Assembly: GCA_002437585.1 (NCBI GenBank)
Contig: DJQM01000003.1
Location: 1 to 5,799 of the forward strand
From: Clostridiales bacterium UBA6386
GTDB lineage: Bacteria > Bacillota > Clostridia > Oscillospirales > Oscillospiraceae
Reading direction: 5' to 3'
DNA: 5,799 bases
Position numbers and translations under genes: made by a program. Positions 1-5,545 of the stretch are shown here, piece after piece. Below the pieces are notes generated by a model. That model worked only from the letters and a program-made list of their open reading frames with translations, did not search any database and was not told where the DNA came from. Position 1 is the stretch's first letter. The number at the start of each line of letters is the position of its first letter.

Positions 1-43
1 CCGCCAATTTTTTGTCTAAAATATTGTACCAATTTGAATCCCG

Positions 44-186
44 CAGACTGGTGTGGCAATCCCCCGGTCATTCCGAGAACCCTAATAGAACTCGTAGACT
101 AATGCCAACATTGGCCCAAAGATAAAGAGACTGTGCGTGTGTTTTTACCCTCATAGAAACTTTCGGCGCAGTCCCTCCGGGGGCAA
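44..186. repeat. Dispersed intergenic repeat, left copy
   Basis: This non-coding stretch matches 5642-5799 in the same orientation. Three blocks are shared: ACTGGTGTGGC (47-57 and 5642-5652); a block of about 60 bases from CAATCCCCCGGTCATT to CATTGGCCC (57-117 and 5678-5740) with scattered substitutions; and CTTTCGGC plus the 15-base TCCCTCCGGGGGCAA (172-186 and 5785-5799). The segment between the second and third blocks differs in length and sequence. Motifs such as CACTGGTGTGGCAATC resemble short palindromic intergenic repeats I recall from many Firmicute genomes, but I cannot name the family. The upstream half seen at 5546-5640 is not recognisable at 1-43, so this copy is either partial or a variant. 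Confidence 0.75.
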
Positions 187-281
187 GGTTCTTGTCTCGG
201 CAAGAACCTTGAGAAGAAGCCGACTCAAGGGGTGCTGCCGGCAAAGCCGCCCCCTTGAGAATCCCCCGGCCGCGCCGCCGG
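184..281. repeat. Cluster of three consecutive hairpins
   Basis: Three inverted repeats follow one another directly after the repeat block. The first pairs CAAGGTTCTTG (184-194) with CAAGAACCTTG (201-211): 11 bp, perfect, 6-base loop. The second pairs CTCAAGGGG (224-232) with CCCCTTGAG (251-259), and a smaller CGGC-AAA-GCCG hairpin (239-249) sits inside its loop. The third pairs CCGGC (266-270) with GCCGG (277-281). No U-tract follows, so these do not look like terminators. They may be the continuation of the dispersed repeat; the matching part of the right copy would lie beyond the window. Confidence 0.6.
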
Positions 282-355
282 AAGTGCGTCAGAATGCTTT
301 GGGTTGCTATGAGGGTACTGGTAAGTGTATGAATAGAATGAGGATTTCTTATTAG

Positions 356-389
356 ATACGGTCGGGAATTTAGCTCCCGGCTGTATTTT
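356..389 (+). terminator. Hairpin with short U-tract, possible bidirectional terminator
   Basis: Bases 356-367 pair with 375-386 around a 7-base loop (ATTTAGC). Read as + strand RNA, all 12 positions pair, two of them as G-U, and the stem is followed by UUU at 387-389. Read as minus-strand RNA, the two G-U pairs become C-A mismatches and the downstream sequence is not U-rich. The stem lies immediately after the minus-strand stop codon (388-390), so it may end transcription of the M20 gene. By structure alone it is a better + strand terminator, although no + strand gene is seen upstream. Confidence 0.5.
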
Positions 390-1557
390 ATCGATTTTCC
401 TCCAGCCACCGCTTGGCGCAGTGGACGAGGGAAGCTACGCCAATGGGGCACACCGCCTCATTGAAGCGAACCTTGGGATTGTGGGCGGGGTACTCGCCCC
501 GCTCGTCCGGGTAGCCCGCGGACAGATACAGGAACGCGGCGGGAATCTGCTCAGCCACCACGGCAAAGTCCTCGGAGGCGCTTGCGGAAACGCCGGGGCA
601 GAAGCTGAGTCCCGGTATGGGCAGTTCCTTCATATAGCGAACCACCGACTCTGTCAGTGCCGGATTGCAGATGAGCGGCGGCACCTGAGAAATCCATTCC
701 AATTCCGCACTGCCGCCGTAAACCTTGGCAACGGCCTGCGCTGCTTCTTCGATCCGCCCTACCAGCTTTTTCCGGGAATCCCGGTCGTTGGTACGCAGAG
801 TACCCTGCATCAGAGCCTCGTCCGGGATGATATTGGGGGCGGAACCGGCGGTGAACTGGCCCACGGTGAGCACGCAGGCATGGGTGGGGTCTGCCTCCCG
901 GGCGATCAGCTCCTGGAGGGCCAGATGGATGTGCACGCCAATGTTGATGGGGTCGATGGCGGTGTGGGGATATGCCCCGTGGCCGCCTCTGCCGCGGATG
1001 GTAATCCGGAAGCCGTCTACGGAGAACATCATGGTTCCGGTGCTGTTGTACATCACCAGCCCCACCGGCATTTTTCCCGGGGAGACGTGATAGGCCAGTG
1101 CCGCGTCCACTCCCTCCAGAATGCCGCACCCAATCATATCCCGGCTGCCCTGGAAGGTCTCCTCGGCAGGCTGGAACATGAAGCGAACGGTGCCGGAAAG
1201 GGTATTCTCCTGCTGCTTCAGGATTTTCGCGGCGGTGAGCAGCATGGCGGCGTGAAAATCGTGGCCGCAGGCGTGGGCCTGTTTCCCGGTGGGGCAGGCG
1301 AAGGCCTCGCCGCTGAGCTCCGGCATGGGCAGCGCGTCCATGTCAGCCCGCAGAAGCAGCGTTTTCCCGCCCTGGCCAACCTGGGCGGTGATCCCGTGGC
1401 CGCACTTTTGAGGTCGCAAGCCCGCCTTTTCCAGCTCGTCCATGACGTATCGGACGGCCTTGGGCATTTCCAGCCCCACCTCGGCGTTCTCGTGCAGATA
1501 CCGCCGGTGGGCAACGGTCTCCGCCTGCAAGGAAAGGGCGATTTCATAATCGTTCAT
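388..1557 (-). CDS. M20 family (M20D-type) metal-dependent amidohydrolase
   Basis: The 389-residue product belongs to the M20 amidohydrolases (hippurate hydrolase, IAA-amino-acid hydrolase and N-acetyl-diaminopimelate deacetylase relatives), which cleave N-acyl amino acids or similar amides in the cytoplasm. Family motifs are intact: RRYLHENAEVGLE near residues 18-30, RADMDALP (70-77), HACGHDFH (95-102), FQPAEE (128-133), GGHGAYPH (191-198) and YPAHNP (356-361). The expected two-metal ligands are Cys97, His99, Glu133, His157 and His359, with Glu132 as probable general base and His193 in the dimerisation domain. There is no signal peptide, and the length is usual for the family. The start chosen has AGGAGGT five bases upstream; an in-frame ATG nine codons earlier lies inside the promoter region. 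It is transcribed divergently from the MTHFR operon and looks monocistronic. The substrate cannot be read from sequence. Confidence 0.93.
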   Translation of the reverse strand: MNDYEIALSLQAETVAHRRYLHENAEVGLEMPKAVRYVMDELEKAGLRPQKCGHGITAQVGQGGKTLLLRADMDALPMPELSGEAFACPTGKQAHACGHDFHAAMLLTAAKILKQQENTLSGTVRFMFQPAEETFQGSRDMIGCGILEGVDAALAYHVSPGKMPVGLVMYNSTGTMMFSVDGFRITIRGRGGHGAYPHTAIDPINIGVHIHLALQELIAREADPTHACVLTVGQFTAGSAPNIIPDEALMQGTLRTNDRDSRKKLVGRIEEAAQAVAKVYGGSAELEWISQVPPLICNPALTESVVRYMKELPIPGLSFCPGVSASASEDFAVVAEQIPAAFLYLSAGYPDERGEYPAHNPKVRFNEAVCPIGVASLVHCAKRWLEENR

Positions 1558-1561
1558 AGCG

Positions 1562-1609
1562 TACCTCCTGTTTCCGCATAGCATACCACAAATCAGACGC
1601 TTGAGTCAA
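1562..1609 (-). promoter_or_regulatory. Promoter and RBS of the M20 gene
   Basis: On the minus strand TTGACT (1604-1609) is followed after 18 bases by TATGCT (1580-1585), with TGG just before it giving an extended -10. Transcription would start near 1573. The ribosome binding site AGGAGGT (1562-1568) sits five bases before the ATG at 1557, so the leader is only about 15 bases. This fixes the start codon and excludes the in-frame ATG at 1584, which lies within the -10 element. Confidence 0.7.
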
Positions 1610-1789
1610 GAATTCCGACCCGCTTAAGGAATCCTTTAGAATTCGTACACAAATCCTTTCCTTTGCGTTTATACTTCGGCCATAATCTGCCGGTAAACTG
1701 TAAATCAAGAAGGGCGGCGGAAGCCGTGAGCCGCTGCTCTTCCGAGAAACTCCTCTTTTCTACCTCTCTTCTTTCCAAACCAGAAAAGG
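1610..1789. other. Intergenic stretch with no recognised gene
   Basis: I see no convincing protein gene or known riboswitch here. On the + strand there are -10-like hexamers TAGAAT (1637-1642) and CATAAT (1681-1686) without good -35 partners. A GC-rich hairpin pairs GCGGC (1714-1718) with GCCGC (1730-1734), with a possible outer GAAG/CTTC pairing (1709-1712 and 1739-1742). A pyrimidine-rich run (1749-1775) precedes the terminator. A minus-strand frame of 61 codons across 1593-1778 has no RBS or recognisable motif and overlaps the M20 promoter. Confidence 0.5.
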
Positions 1790-1817
1790 CCCGCTGCCAA
1801 CGCGCAGCGGGTTTTTT
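1790..1817 (+). terminator. Strong rho-independent terminator with no visible + strand gene
   Basis: CCCGCTGC (1790-1797) pairs perfectly with GCAGCGGG (1804-1811) across a six-base loop, followed at once by six T residues and a second T-rich run (1821-1826). This is a textbook + strand terminator. It lies upstream of the operon promoter, so it does not terminate the MTHFR operon. On the minus strand the stem is followed by CCTTTTCTGG, so weaker bidirectional action is possible. It could end a small RNA from 1610-1789, or insulate the operon from read-through. Confidence 0.85.
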
Positions 1818-1869
1818 CGTATTTTTCAGTGCTTAATCAAATTTTGCCGAAAGAAAGCAAGGAAAATGC

Positions 1870-1898
1870 TGGACATTTGGTGGAAATGATGATATAAT
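1870..1898 (+). promoter_or_regulatory. Promoter of the MTHFR operon
   Basis: TGGACA (1870-1875, five of six bases matching TTGACA) and a perfect TATAAT (1893-1898) are separated by the ideal 17 bases, as for a housekeeping sigma-A promoter. Transcription should start around 1904-1906. This gives a leader of about 50 bases before the first gene. The location after the terminator at 1790-1817 supports an independently transcribed unit. Confidence 0.85.
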
Positions 1899-1909
1899 TC
1901 AAGCTGTAA

Positions 1910-1927
1910 TCGTTTGCTTGCAAACGA
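1910..1927. promoter_or_regulatory. Perfect 18-bp palindrome just after the transcription start, candidate operator
   Basis: TCGTTTGC (1910-1917) and GCAAACGA (1920-1927) are perfect inverted repeats separated by TT. The site lies about five bases after the predicted transcription start and about 30 bases before the first start codon. A dimeric repressor bound here would block transcription initiation. As RNA it would need a two-base loop, so the outer pairs must fold with a larger loop. There is no U-tract after it (AATAAGAAAAGG), so it is not a terminator. I do not recognise it as a Rex, CcpA or CodY consensus. Confidence 0.6.
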
Positions 1928-1956
1928 ATAAGAAAAGGATAAGAAGGTGATATTTG

Positions 1957-3927
1957 GTGGATTATACCAAGTATGTGTTGAAGGACAAGGAAGCGTTGGA
2001 AGACTTGCTTGCGGGAATGGACAACATCTTTGTGGTCGCCTGCAACAAGTGTTTCAAAACGTTCGACACAACCGAAGAGCCTGAGCTGGGAGAATTTTCC
2101 GCAATCGCGGAGGCTCAGGGCAAGCACATCACCGGAACCGCGAAAATCGACTTCCTCTGCAATGGGGTGCAGACGGAGAAGAAGCTGGCGGGGATCGTTC
2201 CGGAGGGAACCGAGAACGTGGTGGTGATTTCCTGCGGCCTGGGCGTACAGACCATAGCCGAGCTGGAAAACGTACCCGTATTCACTGCAACCAATTCCCT
2301 GAACTACACCGGCCATCACGGTATGGCTCTGACCCAGAAGACCTGCGGTGCCTGCGCCCAGTGCTATCTGAACGTCACCGGCGGCATCTGCCCCATTGTG
2401 GACTGCTCCAAGAGCCTGATCAACGGTCAGTGCGGCGGTGCCAAGAACGGCAAGTGCGAAATCGACCCCAAGAAGGACTGCGCCTGGGAGAAGATCTATC
2501 AGCGTCTGGAGAAGCAGGGCAGAACCAAGGAATTCCTGGATCAGCCCGTGCAGCTGCGGGATTACTCCGCTGTGGGTGTGGATCAGATCAAGGCCTATGT
2601 GACCGCGGCTCGCGCCAAGCGGTACGAGGGCTTCTACGGCGGCGTCCATCCCACCGAGAACAAGGAGTACACCGAGCACCTGGCACTGCAGAAGTTCCCG
2701 GAGCCGGATACCGTCATCATCCCTCTGGCCATGCACATCGGCGCGCCTGCCAACCCTGTGGTTCAGGCCGGCGATGCCGTGAAGGTTGGCCAGCTTATCG
2801 GTGAGCAGGCCGGCTTCATCAGTGCGCCCGTTCACAGCTCCGTCAGCGGTACCGTCATCGCTGTGGAGCCTCATACCCATCCCAACAAGGGTCCCGGCGT
2901 CATGAGCGTGGTCATCAAGAATGATGGCAAGAACACCCTTCATGAGTCCGTCCAGCCCAATAAGCCTCTGGAGGAGCTGACTCCCGACGAGATCGTGGAG
3001 ATCGTCAAGGAGAAGGGCATCGTCGGTATGGGCGGCGCAACCTTCCCCACCTATGTCAAGCTGAAGCCCGGCAAGCCCATCGATGCCGTGCTCATCAACG
3101 GCTCCGAGTGCGAGCCTTACCTGACCGCTGACCACCGTGTCCTGCTGGAGTTTGCCGACGACATCGTCTACGGCCTGCGGGCGATGATGAAGGCCGTGGC
3201 CGCTCCCGAAGGCGTGATCCTCATTGAGGACAACAAGCCTGACGCGATTGCCCTGATGGAAGAGAAGGTCAAGCCCTATGACAATATCCGTGTGGTAGCC
3301 GCCAAAACCCAGTACCCCGAGGGCGCGGAGAAGATGCTCATCAAGAAGGTCATGGGTCGTCAGGTTCCCAGCGGAAAGCTGCCTGCGGACGTGGGCTGCG
3401 TGGTATCCAACACCTCCACCGCCAAGGCCATTTCCGATGCCATCCAGAAGGGGCTTCCCCTGGTGGAGCGGGTTGTTTCCGTCACTGGCGAATACATCAA
3501 AACCCCCGGCAACTACATTGTCAAGCTGGGCACCAATGTCCAGGAGATCATCGACCACTGCGGCGGCATCACCGGCGACGACGTGGTGCTGAAGATGGGC
3601 GGCCCTATGATGGGCGCACCCATTAAGGACACCAATGTGCCCATTATCAAGGGTTCCAACGGCATTATCGCCATTGCCGCCGACCACACCGAGGAAAAAG
3701 AGTGCATCAAGTGCGGCCGCTGCGTGGACGTGTGCCCCATGGAGCTTCAGCCTCTGGAAATCTACAAGCTGGGTCAGCAGGGCGACGCGGAAGGCCTGCT
3801 GAAGCTGAACGTTATGGACTGCTTCTCCTGCAAGTGCTGCGAGTACATCTGCTCCTCCAAGATTCCTCTGGTTTCCAAGATCAATGCCGCCAAGGGCTTG
3901 GTTATGCCCTTGCTGAAGAAGAAGTAA
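1957..3927 (+). CDS. rnfC2: MetV-like/RnfC-like fusion, putative NADH-oxidising subunit of methylenetetrahydrofolate reductase
   Basis: The 656-residue protein joins two families. Residues 1 to about 217 are a MetV-like domain (MTHFR C-terminal, zinc/Fe-S type) with ACNKC (28-32), ISCGLGVQT (91-99), CGACAQC (130-136) and CGGAKNGKC (159-167), homologous over its full length to the next gene product. From about 226 it is RnfC-like: GGVHPTENK and a barrel-sandwich region (228-325), the NADH/FMN-type 51-kDa domain with GMGGATFPTYVKL (357-369) and NGSECEPYLT (381-390), an SLBB-type region (507-537), and two 4Fe-4S motifs (Cys583/586/589/593 and Cys622/625/628/632). There are no membrane segments. 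In Acetobacterium woodii an RnfC2 subunit feeds NADH electrons to MetFV; the same role is inferred here. A GTG start is chosen because AAGGTGAT (1944-1951) is five bases upstream; TTG at 1954 is the alternative. Confidence 0.88.
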   Translation: MDYTKYVLKDKEALEDLLAGMDNIFVVACNKCFKTFDTTEEPELGEFSAIAEAQGKHITGTAKIDFLCNGVQTEKKLAGIVPEGTENVVVISCGLGVQTIAELENVPVFTATNSLNYTGHHGMALTQKTCGACAQCYLNVTGGICPIVDCSKSLINGQCGGAKNGKCEIDPKKDCAWEKIYQRLEKQGRTKEFLDQPVQLRDYSAVGVDQIKAYVTAARAKRYEGFYGGVHPTENKEYTEHLALQKFPEPDTVIIPLAMHIGAPANPVVQAGDAVKVGQLIGEQAGFISAPVHSSVSGTVIAVEPHTHPNKGPGVMSVVIKNDGKNTLHESVQPNKPLEELTPDEIVEIVKEKGIVGMGGATFPTYVKLKPGKPIDAVLINGSECEPYLTADHRVLLEFADDIVYGLRAMMKAVAAPEGVILIEDNKPDAIALMEEKVKPYDNIRVVAAKTQYPEGAEKMLIKKVMGRQVPSGKLPADVGCVVSNTSTAKAISDAIQKGLPLVERVVSVTGEYIKTPGNYIVKLGTNVQEIIDHCGGITGDDVVLKMGGPMMGAPIKDTNVPIIKGSNGIIAIAADHTEEKECIKCGRCVDVCPMELQPLEIYKLGQQGDAEGLLKLNVMDCFSCKCCEYICSSKIPLVSKINAAKGLVMPLLKKK

Positions 3928-3942
3928 GGGGGACGAAGACGT

Positions 3943-4578
3943 ATGTTAATGACAAAACTGAAATCCGAAGAGGTTATCGGCTCCCTGGCTTCCGGAAAGG
4001 TATTCATCCTCAACTGCCACGGCTGTAAGGAAGTGGGCTTCCCGGAAGAGGAGGCCAAGACTCTCCAGAAGAAGCTCCAGGCCGAAGGCAAGGTCGTGGG
4101 CATTCTCACCACCGACTATGTGTGCAATCCCGATGAGCTGGCTCTGCGGCTTCGCGGCGTGCTGGCAAAGATCGAGCAGGCGGATGCCGTACTGGTGTTC
4201 TCCTGCGGCGTAGGCGTGCAGACCATCTCCGGCGTGCTGGAGGACAAGCCTGTGTACGCCTGCTGTGATACCATCGAGCTGCCCGGCTTCCAGGGCGTGA
4301 CCCCGCTGGAAGTGGACTGCGGCCAGTGCGGCCAGTGCTTCCTGAACCTGACCGGCGGCATCTGCCCCATCACCGCCTGCTCCAAGAGCCTGGTGAACGG
4401 CCCCTGCGGCGGCACCAAGAACGGCAAGTGTGAGGTCTGCCCCGACATGGACTGCGGCTGGGAGCGGATCATTCAGCGGCTGAAGGCTCAGGGTCGGCTG
4501 GACGTGCTCAAGTGCCCCACTCAGCTGCATGATTTCAATACCGACGAGGCCACCAAGGCCGTCAAAGAATCTGAATAA
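3943..4578 (+). CDS. metV: MetV, methylenetetrahydrofolate reductase small Fe-S/zinc subunit
   Basis: The 211-residue protein is a stand-alone MTHFR C-terminal-type (MetV) subunit, the partner of the short MetF in the Wood-Ljungdahl methyl branch. It carries NCHGC (24-28), FSCGVGVQT (86-94), CGQCGQC (126-132), TGGICPITACSKS (137-149), CGGTKNGKC (155-163) and DCGWE (170-174). About sixteen cysteines in 211 residues fit metal or Fe-S binding, which is established for MetV family members; the number of clusters cannot be read here. It begins 15 bases after the fusion gene, with AAGGGGGA (3926-3933) as RBS about ten bases before ATG; a second ATG two codons on is possible. It is clearly paralogous to residues 1-217 of the fusion but has extra cysteines (107-108, 166, 191). 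Confidence 0.9.
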   Translation: MLMTKLKSEEVIGSLASGKVFILNCHGCKEVGFPEEEAKTLQKKLQAEGKVVGILTTDYVCNPDELALRLRGVLAKIEQADAVLVFSCGVGVQTISGVLEDKPVYACCDTIELPGFQGVTPLEVDCGQCGQCFLNLTGGICPITACSKSLVNGPCGGTKNGKCEVCPDMDCGWERIIQRLKAQGRLDVLKCPTQLHDFNTDEATKAVKESE

Positions 4579-4597
4579 ATTAGGAGCGAATAGAATT

Positions 4598-5479
4598 ATG
4601 AGAATTACGGAACTGTTTGATAACGGTGAATTTGTAGTTACTGCCGAGGTCGGCCCTCCCAAAGGAATTCATATTGACGGCATGGTGGAAGAGGCCAAGG
4701 AGTATCTGGCCGGCGTCCACTTTGTGAACGTCACCGATAACCAGTCCTCCGTCATGCGCTTAGGCTCCCTTGCCACCTGCAAGATGCTCAAGGACGCAGG
4801 CCTGAACCCCATTTTCCAGCTGACCTGCCGGGATCGGAACCGGATTGCCCTCCAGTCCGATCTGCTGAGTGCAGCTATGCTGGGCATTGACAACATCCTG
4901 TGCCTGACCGGCGACCACACCAAGATGGGCGACCATCCCCAGGCCAAGCCTGTCTTCGACCTGGACTCCGTGTCCCTGCTGCACGCCGCCTCCGTGCTGG
5001 AAACCGGCAAGGATCTGGGCGGAAACGACCTGGTTGGTGAGCCTCCCAAGTTTGCCAAGGGTGCGGTTGTGTCTCCCTGCTCTGACTCCGTGGATGCCCA
5101 GCTGGTGAAGATGGAGCGCAAGGTTGCCGCCGGTGCCCAGTATTTCCAGACCCAGGCCGTCTTTGAGCCTGAGAAGTTCATCAAGTTCATGGAACAGGCC
5201 AAGCAGTTTGGCAAGCCTGTCCAGGTGGGTATCATCATCCCCAAGTCTGCCGGTATGTGCAAGTTCATGAACAAGAACGTGGCCGGTGTCCACATTCCCG
5301 ATGCGCTGATCGAAGAGCTTCAGGCCGATAAGGAGAGAACCAAGGCCGGTATCACCGGCGTGGAGATCGCTGCCCGGATCATCCGGGCGTGCAAGCCCTA
5401 CTGCCAGGGCGTACACATCATGAGCCTGGGCTGGGAGTCCAAGGTTCCCGCTCTGCTGGAGCAGGCCGGTCTCAAGTAA
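4598..5479 (+). CDS. metF: MetF, 5,10-methylenetetrahydrofolate reductase catalytic subunit
   Basis: The 293-residue product is a short MetF-type TIM-barrel flavoprotein that interconverts 5,10-methylene-THF and 5-methyl-THF. By alignment from memory with E. coli MetF, Glu17 (VTAEVGPPKG) matches the catalytic Glu28, Asp106 (CLTGDH) matches Asp120 and Gln186 (QTQAVF) matches Gln183. It lacks the C-terminal regulatory domain of eukaryotic enzymes, as is usual in bacteria. The start chosen is ATG at 4598 with TAGGAG (4581-4586) eleven bases upstream; the open frame extends to 4529, but that part overlaps metV and has no RBS. It starts 19 bases after metV and is the last gene of the operon. Together with MetV and the RnfC-like protein it should form an NADH-linked complex making methyl-THF for methionine synthesis or acetogenesis; which of these cannot be told from the window. 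Confidence 0.94.
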   Translation: MRITELFDNGEFVVTAEVGPPKGIHIDGMVEEAKEYLAGVHFVNVTDNQSSVMRLGSLATCKMLKDAGLNPIFQLTCRDRNRIALQSDLLSAAMLGIDNILCLTGDHTKMGDHPQAKPVFDLDSVSLLHAASVLETGKDLGGNDLVGEPPKFAKGAVVSPCSDSVDAQLVKMERKVAAGAQYFQTQAVFEPEKFIKFMEQAKQFGKPVQVGIIIPKSAGMCKFMNKNVAGVHIPDALIEELQADKERTKAGITGVEIAARIIRACKPYCQGVHIMSLGWESKVPALLEQAGLK

Positions 5480-5495
5480 AAATCCATATACCAGA

Positions 5496-5540
5496 AAGTC
5501 CCGGTTCGTAAGAACCGGGACTTATCTTGTGTATATTAAA
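5496..5540 (+). terminator. Terminator hairpin of the MTHFR operon
   Basis: AAGTCCCGGTTC (5496-5507) and GAACCGGGACTT (5512-5523) form a perfect 12-bp stem with a GTAA loop, 16 bases after the metF stop codon. The tail (ATCTTGTGTATATT) is only moderately T-rich, so termination may be imperfect, but position and stem strength make it the natural operon end. Confidence 0.75.
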
Positions 5541-5545
5541 AAGCT

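Noticed and set aside
68..451. Open frames of 127 codons (minus) and 72 codons (plus, 137-355) in the left intergenic region
   Set aside because: They run through the repeat and the hairpin cluster, have no good RBS or family motif, and the minus one overlaps the end of the M20 gene.
421..1581. 386-codon + strand open frame opposite the M20 gene
   Set aside because: It shadows the M20 gene, whose catalytic motifs, RBS and promoter are all on the minus strand; the translation has no recognisable domain.
1593..1778. 61-codon minus-strand frame upstream of the M20 gene
   Set aside because: No RBS or motif was seen, and its end lies within the M20 promoter spacer.
1640..1956. Tetrahydrofolate, SAM, T-box or other riboswitch ahead of the MTHFR operon
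   Set aside because: The promoter at 1870-1898 leaves only about 50 bases of leader, too short for these, and no conserved core of a THF, SAM or T-box element was recognised in the upstream segment.
1837..3687. Very long minus-strand open frame (616 codons) opposite the RnfC-like gene
   Set aside because: It is antisense to a well-supported gene, its product is low-complexity and rich in Gly, His, Leu and Asp, and it shows no family motif or RBS. It arises from GC-rich third positions of the real gene.
4529..4597. Upstream start giving MetF an N-terminal extension of 23 residues
   Set aside because: The extension overlaps the end of metV, is Pro/Arg-rich unlike MetF N-termini, and lacks an RBS; ATG at 4598 has TAGGAG upstream.
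3946..5416. Minus-strand open frames opposite metV and metF
   Set aside because: All overlap strongly supported + strand genes and have shadow-type compositions without motifs.
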